The notes beneath the pieces were generated by a model that was not told the DNA's origin, made no database searches, and worked only from the letters and a program-made list of their open reading frames with translations. The translations under genes were made by a program, and so were the position numbers. From JAYEMH01 sp034717985 [NCBI: Candidatus Ratteibacteria bacterium] (lineage in GTDB: Bacteria > CAZDME01 > JAYEMH01), in the NCBI GenBank assembly GCA_034717985.1, contig JAYEMH010000043.1:4711-26855 (forward strand): a stretch of DNA of 22,145 bases, read 5' to 3'. Numbering within the stretch: the stretch's first letter is position 1; each line of letters starts with the position of its first letter. This document shows, in pieces, positions 1-7,839 of this stretch.

Positions 1-1038
1 CTATTTCTTCACCGCTGATTCCTTATCTGAGGAATCACCTATTTGGCCTTTAATCTGATATTTAAAAACAGCAGAATTGTGTTCAGATAAAGTTTTAGAA
101 AAATAATGGGTGCCGTTATTTTTGGAAACAAAATAGAGATAATCGAACTCGTTCGGTCTCAAAGCAGCTTTAATCGCCGCCCGGCCGGGATTAGCAATCG
201 GACCGGGAGGAAGTCCGCGATAGCGATAGGTATTATACGGAGAATTGATGCTTAAATCTTTCCTGGTCAGGCGTTTTCTTACTTTTCCTAAAGCGTAAAG
301 GACGGTCGGATCGCATTGCAAAGGCATACCTTTTCTTAGACGATTATAAAAAACAGCCGCAATTGTCGGCATCTCTTTTTTATCAGATGTTTCCTTCTCA
401 ATTAAAGAGGCAAGAATAACTATTTCGTGCAGGGACATATTTCTGGCCCTGGCCAAGCGCTTAGCATTTTTAGGGAGCATCTCATGGAAACGGTTGACCA
501 TAAGCGGGATAATTTGCCGGGGATTCATATTTTTAGCCAGGAAATAGGTATCGGGAAAAAGATATCCTTCAACACTGTCCGCTTCAATATTCATCTGGGA
601 ACATAAGGCTTTGTCATTGGAACCCTCCAGAAAAGAAAAACTGCTGACAATCTCTTTGCCTTCCAAAGTCTCCGCAATCTGCCAGACATTATATCCTTCC
701 GGAATAACTACCGGATGGGTCAAAACCATTCCTTTTTTGAGGAGATGAAGAATATTCAGAATATTCATTTTTTTAGTAAACAGATATTCTCCGGCCTTCA
801 TCCGTTCCTCAACCCTATAAATTTTAGAGAGAAGGAGAAAATATAATTTATGCTTAAGAAGCCTTTTCTCTTTAAGAAGGTCGGCAATCTCACCGGTAGA
901 AAGCCCGGATTTAACGTAAACAACCTCTCCGTTATCGTTCCGGCGGGAAGAAGAATGCAAACAAAACCACCAGAAATGAATCCAGAAGGCTGTAAAAATA
1001 ATTAAAGTAATAATTAAAAATTTCCCGTGTTTTCTCAT
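1..1038 (-). CDS. mltG: Endolytic murein transglycosylase MltG (YceG family)
   Basis: Cleaves nascent peptidoglycan glycan strands in the periplasm and so limits their length. The 345-residue protein has the usual family size. A short basic N-terminus is followed by one membrane anchor (about residues 7-27), a LysM-like region (about 38-105), and the catalytic YceG domain. That domain shows VEGYLFPDTY (156-165), the catalytic glutamate E214 in ASLIEKET, CDPTVLYAL (242-250) and the proline/glycine-rich stretch after SPYN (266-285). The stop codon occupies the first three bases of the window, so the gene is complete. The ATG at 1038 has no clear Shine-Dalgarno sequence; a degenerate GATTACA-type repeat lies directly upstream. 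It follows ruvX by 49 nt, a pairing often seen in bacteria, and fits the wall-synthesis theme of the window. Confidence 0.96.
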   Translation of the reverse strand: MRKHGKFLIITLIIFTAFWIHFWWFCLHSSSRRNDNGEVVYVKSGLSTGEIADLLKEKRLLKHKLYFLLLSKIYRVEERMKAGEYLFTKKMNILNILHLLKKGMVLTHPVVIPEGYNVWQIAETLEGKEIVSSFSFLEGSNDKALCSQMNIEADSVEGYLFPDTYFLAKNMNPRQIIPLMVNRFHEMLPKNAKRLARARNMSLHEIVILASLIEKETSDKKEMPTIAAVFYNRLRKGMPLQCDPTVLYALGKVRKRLTRKDLSINSPYNTYRYRGLPPGPIANPGRAAIKAALRPNEFDYLYFVSKNNGTHYFSKTLSEHNSAVFKYQIKGQIGDSSDKESAVKK

Positions 1039-1041
1039 TAT

Positions 1042-1075
1042 AATCTTTGTAATCTAAATTTTAATCACTGTAATC
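1042..1075. repeat. Degenerate GATTACA/AATC-word repeat in the ruvX-mltG gap
   Basis: On the minus strand this gap reads as spaced GATTACA, GATTA, GATTACA and GATTA words in about 34 nt. The same words occur at 18948-18995, and related ATCnGTG words at 10819-10864 and 20814-20848. It fills nearly all the space where an mltG ribosome-binding site would be. Function unknown. Confidence 0.55.
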
Positions 1076-1076
1076 A

Positions 1077-1098
1077 GGACGACATTTTCATGTCGTCC
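1077..1098 (-). other. Perfect hairpin with the ruvX stop codon in its loop
   Basis: Arms GGACGACA and TGTCGTCC pair perfectly over 8 bp around a 6-nt loop that contains the ruvX TGA stop (1088-1090). No T-run follows, so it is not a standard intrinsic terminator. It could protect the 3' end of a processed ruvX message or affect coupling to mltG. Confidence 0.6.
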
Positions 1099-1507
1099 TA
1101 TTTCTTCTATCCAAAAAGGTCTGGAGTATCATCTGAGCGGCCAATTTATCACGAACTTTTTTCCGCTTTCCCCGGGAGAGGTCAAAAGAAATAAGCTGCC
1201 TTTCCACTTCTTTGGTGCTAAGCCTTTCATCCTGTAGATGAACCGGTATCCGAAACTCCTTCCTCAGTTTTTCCGCCAAAAACTCTACCTTCTTCGCCTG
1301 ACACCCTATTTCTCCTTTTAAAGTAAAAGGCATCCCAATTACAATTTCCTTAACCTCGCGATCCTTTATAAGCTCTCTTATTCTGGTAATCCGGATTGAA
1401 TAATCACCATTATTAATAACCTCTACCGGCTGGGCGGTTATTCCCAGCCCGTCGCTAATGGCCACTCCAACCCTTCGCTCTCCCCAGTCCAAAGCAATTA
1501 TTCTCAT
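1088..1507 (-). CDS. ruvX: Putative pre-16S rRNA nuclease / Holliday junction resolvase-like YqgF (RuvX)
   Basis: Small RNase H-fold nuclease of the YqgF family, linked in other bacteria to processing of the 16S rRNA 5' end. The 139 residues match the family length. Visible signatures are ALDWGERRVGVAISD with D7, the EIVIGMP strand (54-60), LQDERLST with D93/E94, and the final RDKLAAQ helix with D120, which together give the acidic catalytic set. Its ATG overlaps the alaS stop codon by 4 nt (ATGA), indicating translational coupling. A GAGGAAG sequence in the alaS 3' end may act as a distant ribosome-binding site. The alaS-ruvX-mltG order is a recurring bacterial arrangement, which supports the assignment. 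Confidence 0.95.
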   Translation of the reverse strand: MRIIALDWGERRVGVAISDGLGITAQPVEVINNGDYSIRITRIRELIKDREVKEIVIGMPFTLKGEIGCQAKKVEFLAEKLRKEFRIPVHLQDERLSTKEVERQLISFDLSRGKRKKVRDKLAAQMILQTFLDRRNRTT

Positions 1508-4110
1508 TTTGACAAAACTTCCTCAAGCTGATTCATAGCTTCATCAATCCGCCTAAAATCGTGTCCTCCCCCCCGGCCTAATTCCGGCCGGCCGCCGCCG
1601 CTTCCGCCTAACCTCACTGATATTTCTTTAGCAATCTGTCCGGCTTTATAACCTCTCTTGACTAAATCGGGGCTGACACTGGTTACTAATTCAATCTTCT
1701 CCGGGTACCGGGACAACAAAACAACAATGCCCGAATCAAGCTGGAGGCGCAATTTATCAATTAAAGAAAGCATTTCTTCCCGGCTAAGTCCCTTAAACCG
1801 CTTTCTTAAAAGTTTTATGCCGCCAATTACCTGGACCTCTTTAAGAAGGAGATTTGAATCGGGAAGCAATTCAGTTTTCTTTTTTTGCTGCTTCTCCAAA
1901 TTTTTAAGCGTTTGAAGTAATCGTTCGACTTCACCGGGCACTTCTTTTATACTCGTCCCTAAAACCTTAGCCGTCTGCCTTAAGATTCTACTTTCTTCCC
2001 TTAAGTCTTTTAATCCATTCTTTCCCATCACTGCTTCAATCCTCCTTATCCCGGAGGCCACTGACACCTCGTTAATAATTTTGAAAATCCCAATCTCCCC
2101 TGTTTTTTTGACATGTGTTCCCCCGCACAACTCAAAACTATACCCGGGAATACCTACTACGGTTACTCTCTCGCCGTATTTTTCTCCGAAGAGAGCAATC
2201 GCCCCGTCTTCCATCGCCCGTCTCCTGTCTTTCCGGGTAATAGTTACCGGGAGATCATCTCCTATCCTTTCATTGACCCAATCTTCTACGGCTATTATCT
2301 CCTGCGGGGTTAATTTTTTAAAATAATTGAAATCAAAACGAAACTGGTCAGGCCCCACCCGGGAACCAGCCTGGCGAATATTTTTATCTATCAGAGAGCG
2401 CAGGGCAGCTTGCAGAAGATGGGTAGAGGTGTGGCTGTGGGTAATCTCCCGGCGCCTTTTTTTATCAATTCCGGCTTTCGCCTTATCTCCGGTTTTAACT
2501 TTTCCCTTTTCTACCTTTCCCCAATGAATTATCTGCTCTTGATTATTTTTTACCACCCGGTCTATCTTCATCGAAAAAGATTTGCCCTGGATAAAGCCGG
2601 TATCATTTATCTGTCCGCCGGCCTCGGCGAAGAAAGGGGTTTTCTCAAGAATGAGAGCGGTCTCATCACCGGCTTTAACTTCCCGGGATTTTTCCCCTTC
2701 AAAGAAAAGGCATTTAATGATAACAGAAGCTTCACTTTTTTCATATCCGACAAATTCTGTCGGGGGAAGACCCTCGGCAAAAAGCCTGATTTTTTCTTCG
2801 GCTCCCGATTTCCAGGAACGCCGGGCAAGTTTTTTATGCTCATCCATAGAAGCCTCAAATCCGGATTTATCAATTTCCAAACTCTCTTCTTTAACAATCT
2901 CCTCGGTCATCTCCAGAGGAAACCCGAAACTATCATATAATCGAAAAACGCTTTTCCCTCCGATAAGCTTTTTCCCCTGAGATTTCGTCTGTCGTATAAT
3001 TTCCTCTAATTCATTCAGCCCCATATTCAAAGCCTCGTTAAACCGGCGCTCTTCTTCCAGGATTTTTTCACTTATCTCCTCCCGAAATTGTTTTGTTTCG
3101 GGATAGACAGTTTTAAAAATTTCTCCGATTACACCAACCAGACGGTAGAGAAAGGTCTCTTTAATCCCCAGGAGACGGCCGTGCCGCGCTGCCCGGCGAA
3201 GAAGCCTTCGGGCAATATATCCCCGTCCGATATTGGAAAAATATATCCCGTCGCTGTTTAAGAAGGTGACGGCGCGAATATGGTCAGCGATTATCCGGAA
3301 AGAAATATCCTTGAGCGGGTCTTTCCGGTAGCGAAAATCGGTGAGCTCCTGGATTTCATCAATTATCGGTTTAATTAAATCTGTCTCAAAATTTGTTTCC
3401 TTTTTCTGAAGAACCGCCGCCAGCCTCTCCAGTCCCATTCCGGTGTCAATATTTTTCCGGGGAAGGGAGGTAAGTTTTCCGTCGATTTTTCGGTCATACT
3501 GGGTAAAAACTAAATTCCAAATTTCTAAAAACCGGCCGCAATCACAGCCCGCCCGGCAATCCGGCTTCCGACAACCTTTATCTTCTCCCCGGTCAAAAAT
3601 TATCTCCGAACAGGGTCCACAGGGACCGGTCTTACCCATCGCCCAGAAATTATCTTTTTCACCCAGGCGGACAATCCGTTCTGGGGAAAGACCCACCTCG
3701 TTTTCCCAGATTTTAGCGCTTTCTTCATCTTCCCTAAAAATACTGACCCAGAGCATCTCCTTTGGTATCTTCAGGTAATGAGTGAGGAATTCCCAGCCCC
3801 AGAGAATTGCTTCTTCTTTGAAATAATCGCCAAAAGAGAAATTACCTAACATTTCAAAGAAAGTATGATGGCGGCTGGTTTTCCCGACCAGGTCGATATC
3901 GGTGGTTCTAAGACACCTCTGGCAGGAAGCGGCCCGGCGGAAAGAAAGCTCTACTTCGCCTAGAAAGCAGGCTTTGAACTGAACCATACCGGCGCTGGTG
4001 AAAAGCAGGGTAGGATCACCCGAAGGAATTAGTTTATCGCTGGCAAAAATCCTGTGTTTCTTTTTTTCAAAAAAATCCAGAAAGTTTTGCCTGATTTTAA
4101 CTGATTCCAT
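1504..4110 (-). CDS. alaS: Alanyl-tRNA synthetase
   Basis: Charges tRNA-Ala with alanine and edits mischarged Ser or Gly. The 868 residues are full length. The class II catalytic domain shows the motif 2 region HHTFFEMLGNFSFGDYF (81-97) and GPCGPCSEI (162-170), followed by a cysteine-rich segment (180-191) and GMGLERL (224-230). The editing domain carries the zinc set H560-x3-H564 and C662-x3-H666 (CGGTH). The C-terminal domain ends with the glycine-rich GGSGGGRPELGRGGG stretch (835-849). The upstream gap of 137 nt to htrA is filled with agac/gtct repeats, and the ATG at 4110 has only a weak ribosome-binding site (AGAATGG). The gene overlaps ruvX, so the two are probably co-transcribed. Confidence 0.98.
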   Translation of the reverse strand: MESVKIRQNFLDFFEKKKHRIFASDKLIPSGDPTLLFTSAGMVQFKACFLGEVELSFRRAASCQRCLRTTDIDLVGKTSRHHTFFEMLGNFSFGDYFKEEAILWGWEFLTHYLKIPKEMLWVSIFREDEESAKIWENEVGLSPERIVRLGEKDNFWAMGKTGPCGPCSEIIFDRGEDKGCRKPDCRAGCDCGRFLEIWNLVFTQYDRKIDGKLTSLPRKNIDTGMGLERLAAVLQKKETNFETDLIKPIIDEIQELTDFRYRKDPLKDISFRIIADHIRAVTFLNSDGIYFSNIGRGYIARRLLRRAARHGRLLGIKETFLYRLVGVIGEIFKTVYPETKQFREEISEKILEEERRFNEALNMGLNELEEIIRQTKSQGKKLIGGKSVFRLYDSFGFPLEMTEEIVKEESLEIDKSGFEASMDEHKKLARRSWKSGAEEKIRLFAEGLPPTEFVGYEKSEASVIIKCLFFEGEKSREVKAGDETALILEKTPFFAEAGGQINDTGFIQGKSFSMKIDRVVKNNQEQIIHWGKVEKGKVKTGDKAKAGIDKKRRREITHSHTSTHLLQAALRSLIDKNIRQAGSRVGPDQFRFDFNYFKKLTPQEIIAVEDWVNERIGDDLPVTITRKDRRRAMEDGAIALFGEKYGERVTVVGIPGYSFELCGGTHVKKTGEIGIFKIINEVSVASGIRRIEAVMGKNGLKDLREESRILRQTAKVLGTSIKEVPGEVERLLQTLKNLEKQQKKKTELLPDSNLLLKEVQVIGGIKLLRKRFKGLSREEMLSLIDKLRLQLDSGIVVLLSRYPEKIELVTSVSPDLVKRGYKAGQIAKEISVRLGGSGGGRPELGRGGGHDFRRIDEAMNQLEEVLSK

Positions 4111-4127
4111 ACCATTCTAAAAAGTAT

Positions 4128-4243
4128 TGTCTGTAATTCAGACAGTAGACCGAAACAGACAGTCAAAAGACAGCAGACAATAGACTATAGACAAGGTCTA
4201 ATGTCTAAAGTCTGATGTCTGGAGTCCACTGTCTAAATCAGTA
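4128..4243. repeat. Degenerate agac/gtct repeat tract with overall inverted symmetry
   Basis: The gap between htrA and alaS holds about ten AGAC or GTCT words. The left half reads AGAC repeatedly (4139-4192) and the right half GTCT (4196-4235), so the tract can fold back as a long imperfect hairpin. A separate perfect 5-bp hairpin (GTCTG/CAGAC) starts it at 4129-4143. Units are too irregular and unspaced for CRISPR. It may act as a transcript-end structure for the proC-recA-htrA group, or be a mobile or slippage-derived repeat. Confidence 0.7.
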
Positions 4244-4247
4244 GTTA

Positions 4248-5792
4248 TTATTTCTTACTCTCGGGTTTTATTACCAGAAAGGTGGTGTAAACGCCTCTTT
4301 TGATCAAAACGGTAACTTTCGCATCCTTCTTAAAACTTTTGATTGCTTCATCGTAATCAGTTGGATTTTTGATGCCCCTGCCGTTAATCTCTAAGATTAT
4401 ATCCCTGGCCTTGATGCCGGCCAGCTCAGCCGGGCTGTCAAACTCTACATGCGTAACAATAACCCCTTGACGATCCGAGAGATTGAACTGGAGAGCTAAA
4501 TCCGGGGTAATTTCCTGGACTTTGATTCCCAGCCATAACTCCGCCTCATCAACTGATTTCCCTTCTTCTTCCAACGGCAATTCCCGGGGCATCTCGCCAA
4601 TTTTTACTTCCAGAGAAAGGGGCTTTTTGTTACGAATTATCTCTAAGCGGATGATTTCATTCACTTTGGCTTTGGCCGCCGTGCGCTGCAGTTCTCTGAC
4701 ATCTTCTACCTTTTGACCACCAAAGGTAACAATAACATCGCCTCTCTTTATTCCGGCTTTCTCGGCCGGACTATCTTTAAGGACATCGCTGACCAAAGCT
4801 CCTTCTTCGGTCTCCAAACCAAACGATTCTTTTAAATCAGGGGTAATTGATTGAATAATCACCCCGAGCCAGCCTCTAACCACCTTACCCTTATCTATTA
4901 AATCACCCAATATCTCCTTGGCCATATTAACGGGAATGGCAAAGCCAATACCGGTTGCCCCGCCGACAATAGCCGTATTAACCCCAATTACCTCGCCGTG
5001 GATATTGAGCAGCGGCCCGCCGCTGTTACCCCGGTTAATCGAGGCGTCGGTCTGAATATAATTTTCATAAGTGGCGATCCCCAATTCTGCCCGTCCGGTG
5101 GCGCTAATCACTCCCACGGTAACGGTGCGATTCAGACCAAAGGGATTACCAATAGCAATTGCCCACTGCCCAACCCGCAGATTATCCGAATCTCCTAAAG
5201 CAGCTACCGGCAGCGCTTTATTACTCTCTATTTTTATTACCGCTAAATCCGTCTTGGGATCCCGCCCGATAATTTTCGCATCATACTCTTCATTTTTAAC
5301 CAGAACAACTTTTATCTCTTCTGCCCGGGCGACCACATGGTTGTTGGTCAGGATATATCCGTCTTTGTCAATAATTATCCCTGAACCCAAACTTTTTTGC
5401 TTCCAGCCTCGTTCGGGCTGGCGGGGGAATTCAAAGAAATCTTTAAAGAAGTCTTCAAAGGGACTGCCTTTAAAGAAGTCATTCTCAGAACCCCGAAACA
5501 TTCTTCGGCCTTTAATCACCTGTACCGTACTAATATTGACTACCGCCGGCTTAACCTCTTCGGCAATTTGAATAAAGGACTCCTCTAATGAAAGCGCTTC
5601 CTTACCGATAGGCCGCTTGGCCGGCGGCGGACCAGCTGTTCTCTCAACCACCCGGGGCGGCGCCGATTTAAGGGAATCGGAAACTTTAGAGGAAAAATTC
5701 AAATCGCCTTTCTTCTGCCAGAAAAGCATACCTAAACCCAACAAGACTAAAACCGTCAACAAAACAACAAGACTACGTCCGCTGTTTCTCAT
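4248..5792 (-). CDS. degP: HtrA/DegP-type periplasmic serine protease with two PDZ domains
   Basis: Envelope quality-control protease and chaperone that degrades misfolded exported proteins. Of its 514 residues, 8-24 form a signal anchor, followed by a proline-rich linker and a phenylalanine-rich segment (about 106-122) like the LA loop of DegP. The trypsin-like domain has a complete triad: H152 in TNNHVV, D182 in KTDLAVIKI, and S257 in RGNSGGP. PDZ1 spans about 305-400 and PDZ2 about 418-510. A clear GGAGG ribosome-binding site precedes the ATG, 30 nt after recA, so it probably belongs to the proC-recA transcript. Whether it functions as DegP, DegQ or DegS-like cannot be settled; two PDZ domains favour DegP/DegQ. 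Confidence 0.96.
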   Translation of the reverse strand: MRNSGRSLVVLLTVLVLLGLGMLFWQKKGDLNFSSKVSDSLKSAPPRVVERTAGPPPAKRPIGKEALSLEESFIQIAEEVKPAVVNISTVQVIKGRRMFRGSENDFFKGSPFEDFFKDFFEFPRQPERGWKQKSLGSGIIIDKDGYILTNNHVVARAEEIKVVLVKNEEYDAKIIGRDPKTDLAVIKIESNKALPVAALGDSDNLRVGQWAIAIGNPFGLNRTVTVGVISATGRAELGIATYENYIQTDASINRGNSGGPLLNIHGEVIGVNTAIVGGATGIGFAIPVNMAKEILGDLIDKGKVVRGWLGVIIQSITPDLKESFGLETEEGALVSDVLKDSPAEKAGIKRGDVIVTFGGQKVEDVRELQRTAAKAKVNEIIRLEIIRNKKPLSLEVKIGEMPRELPLEEEGKSVDEAELWLGIKVQEITPDLALQFNLSDRQGVIVTHVEFDSPAELAGIKARDIILEINGRGIKNPTDYDEAIKSFKKDAKVTVLIKRGVYTTFLVIKPESKK

Positions 5793-5822
5793 TATATCTG
5801 CCTCCGTATAGTGGCAAGAAAC

Positions 5823-6866
5823 TTAAACCTTACCCGCCTGGTTCTCTCTGGATAGAATTACCTTCTCGATCTCGGCGGATATTTTGGGATGTTCTTTAAG
5901 ATAGCGCCGGGCAGTTTCCCGTCCCTGCCCTAATTTTTCTTCTTTATAGGTAAACCATGATCCGGATTTTTCCACCACATTCAAGTTTACCCCGAGATCC
6001 AAAATGTTTCCTTCCCGAGAAATACCTTCCTTGAAAAGAATATCGAATTCAGCCGTGCGGAAAGGCGGCGCAACCTTATTCTTAGCCACCTTCACCCTGA
6101 CCCGGTTACCAACAAAAACCTCACCTTCTTTAAGGCTGGCGATTTTTCGCATATCCAAGCGAACCGAGGCATAAAATTTAAGCGCCCGCCCGCCCGGGGT
6201 AGTCTCCGGATTGCCAAACATCACCCCGATTTTTTGTCTTAACTGGTTAATAAAAATAACACTGGTAAGGGATTTGCCTATTGCCGCCGAGAGCTTCCTT
6301 AAAGCTTGAGACATAAGCCTGGCTTGAAGTCCCATATGAACATCCCCCATTTCCCCTTCAATTTCGGCCCGGGGAACCAAAGCGGCCACTGAATCGACAA
6401 TAATTAAATCTACGGCATTACTTCTTACCAGGGTTTCTCCAATTTCCAGAGCCTGTTCACCGGTATCAGGCTGTGAAATGTAAAGTTCGTCAATATTTAC
6501 ACCTAAAAGTTTAGCGTAACTCGGATCCAGGGCATGTTCGGCGTCAATAAAAGCCGCCGTGCCTCCGGCTTTCTGAACATTGGCAACGGCCGTTAAGGAA
6601 AGGGTGGTTTTGCCGGACATCTCCGGACCGAAAATCTCTGTTACCCGTCCCCGGGGGAATCCGCCCGTTCCTAAGGCTAAATCCAAAGACAGGGCACCGG
6701 TGGGAATAACAGAAACCTTGAATCCTGATACGGCTTTACCTAACTTCATAATGGCTCCCTTGCCAAATTGGCGTTCAATTTGCGTAAGCGCTAAATCTAA
6801 AGCTCTTGCTTTTTCATTTTTCTTTCCTTCTATTTTCTTTTCTTCTACTTTCTTTTCCTCTGCCAT
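5823..6866 (-). CDS. recA: Recombinase A
   Basis: ATP-dependent strand-exchange protein for homologous recombination, and co-protease in the SOS response where LexA exists. The 347 residues are typical. Visible are Walker A GPEMSGKT (80-87), DAEHALDP (108-115), the Walker B strand [10 protein letters not shown] (154-163), [15 protein letters not shown] (178-192) and the L2 loop [10 protein letters not shown] (217-226). The first 20 residues are an unusually Lys/Glu-rich tail. Walker A has EMSGKT where most RecA proteins have ESSGKT. A strong GGAGG ribosome-binding site lies in the 21-nt gap after proC. The probable promoter is upstream of proC and overlaps a palindrome (7753-7765), a natural place for damage-responsive control. 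Confidence 0.98.
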   Translation of the reverse strand: MAEEKKVEEKKIEGKKNEKARALDLALTQIERQFGKGAIMKLGKAVSGFKVSVIPTGALSLDLALGTGGFPRGRVTEIFGPEMSGKTTLSLTAVANVQKAGGTAAFIDAEHALDPSYAKLLGVNIDELYISQPDTGEQALEIGETLVRSNAVDLIIVDSVAALVPRAEIEGEMGDVHMGLQARLMSQALRKLSAAIGKSLTSVIFINQLRQKIGVMFGNPETTPGGRALKFYASVRLDMRKIASLKEGEVFVGNRVRVKVAKNKVAPPFRTAEFDILFKEGISREGNILDLGVNLNVVEKSGSWFTYKEEKLGQGRETARRYLKEHPKISAEIEKVILSRENQAGKV

Positions 6867-6887
6867 TTTTACATCCTCCGGTTTTAA

Positions 6888-7700
6888 TTAGGTTTGATTT
6901 AATAATGCTGATTTTTGCTTAGCCGCTTCGACGGCCTGAAAAATAATCTTTCTGATATTTACCTTTTCAAAAACCTTCAAGGCCGCTTCTGTTGTTCCGC
7001 CGGGAGAAGTTACTTCTTCCCTTAATTGAGCCAGACTCCGGGAGGAAATCTTGGCTAATTTAGCCGCCCCCAGAGCAGTTTCTTTAACTAGTTTTTCTGC
7101 CGCCGGCTTCTCCAATCCTAAATCCCGGCCAGCTTCTATCAAGACCTCCATGACTAGAAAAAAGTAAGCCGGACCGCTGCCGCTTAAAGCAGTAACTAAA
7201 TCCAGTTCTTCTTCTTTAACTTCAATCACTTCACCGAAGATGCGGAAAACAGTTCTGGCAATCTCCATATGTTGAGAATTGGTGAAGCAACCAGAGCTAA
7301 TTGCGGTAATTCCCGCTCCAATCTGTCCCGGGATATTGGGCATAGCTCGAATTACGGACAGCTTTTCTTTAATTGCCGCCTCTAAATATGAAGTGGTAAT
7401 CCCGGCGGCAATAGAGATTATAAATTTATCAGTGGTCCAACTATCATTGGTTTCTTCTAAAACCTTAGCTACATCTTGAGGCTTTATGGCTAAAATAATC
7501 CCTTGACTTTTGGTGACTAATTCCTGATTATTGACTACTCGAGACGCACCTATTTCCTTTGCAACTGCATCAAGGCGATTCTCATTGATATCAAAAAGCA
7601 TTATATTTTGGGATGGAATAAGGTCAGCTTGCTTCAACCCCAGGGCAAGAGCCCTTCCCATATTCCCTAAACCAATTATACCAATTTTTTCTTTTAACAA
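6888..7700 (-). CDS. proC: Pyrroline-5-carboxylate reductase
   Basis: Reduces 1-pyrroline-5-carboxylate to proline with NAD(P)H, the last step of proline synthesis in the cytoplasm. The 270 residues match the family. The N-terminal Rossmann domain has GLGNMG (10-15) and AIKPQ (71-75). Then follow VIRAMPNIP (116-124), the signature ALSGSGPAYFF (171-181) and TSPGGTTEAAL (231-241). No in-frame ATG fits the start; the TTG at 7700 is preceded by AAGGGA at a loose distance. A near-consensus promoter lies about 45 nt upstream. proC is often near ftsZ and pgeF/yggS in bacteria; here that neighbourhood is interrupted by the 7775-11712 block and no yggS is seen. Confidence 0.96.
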   Translation of the reverse strand: MLKEKIGIIGLGNMGRALALGLKQADLIPSQNIMLFDINENRLDAVAKEIGASRVVNNQELVTKSQGIILAIKPQDVAKVLEETNDSWTTDKFIISIAAGITTSYLEAAIKEKLSVIRAMPNIPGQIGAGITAISSGCFTNSQHMEIARTVFRIFGEVIEVKEEELDLVTALSGSGPAYFFLVMEVLIEAGRDLGLEKPAAEKLVKETALGAAKLAKISSRSLAQLREEVTSPGGTTEAALKVFEKVNIRKIIFQAVEAAKQKSALLNQT

Positions 7701-7745
7701 TTAAAGGTATTCCCTTAATTTTATATCAAATACTTCTTTAGACTT

Positions 7746-7774
7746 ATTATAGCCTAAATTTTAGGGATTGGCAA
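7746..7774 (-). promoter_or_regulatory. Sigma70-type promoter for proC-recA-htrA
   Basis: On the minus strand TTGCCA (7774-7769) is followed after exactly 17 nt by TATAAT (7751-7746), matching the consensus at 5 of 6 and 6 of 6 positions. It points to proC, 45 nt downstream. Confidence 0.75.
7753..7765. promoter_or_regulatory. Palindrome in the promoter spacer, candidate operator
   Basis: CCTAAA and TTTAGG form perfect 6-bp arms around one central base, lying wholly between the -35 and -10 boxes. A repressor bound here would block the promoter of the proC-recA-htrA group. It matches neither the enterobacterial nor the Bacillus LexA consensus, so the regulator is unknown. Confidence 0.45.
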
Positions 7775-7785
7775 TGAAAAAATAT

Positions 7786-7822
7786 AAAAAAATGGGGATT
7801 GTATAGGGGATAAAACTACAAT
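7786..7822 (-). terminator. Weak intrinsic terminator candidate after the 967-aa gene
   Basis: ATTGTA (7822-7817) can pair with TACAAT (7803-7798) across a 13-nt loop. A run of seven T (7792-7786) follows a few bases later. The stem is short and AT-rich, so this is only a candidate. Confidence 0.3.
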
Positions 7823-7839
7823 AAAAAGAATTTGAAAAA

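Noticed and set aside
2410-2940. Plus-strand reading frame of 176 codons inside alaS
   Set aside because: Lies antisense to a full-length, motif-complete alaS and has no recognisable domain. The same holds for the other plus-strand frames across the window.
4128-4243. CRISPR array
   Set aside because: No uniform repeat length, no unique spacers and no cas genes.
7753-7765. Known LexA box
   Set aside because: Does not fit CTGT-N8-ACAG or the GAAC-N4-GTTC type; kept only as an operator of unknown regulator.
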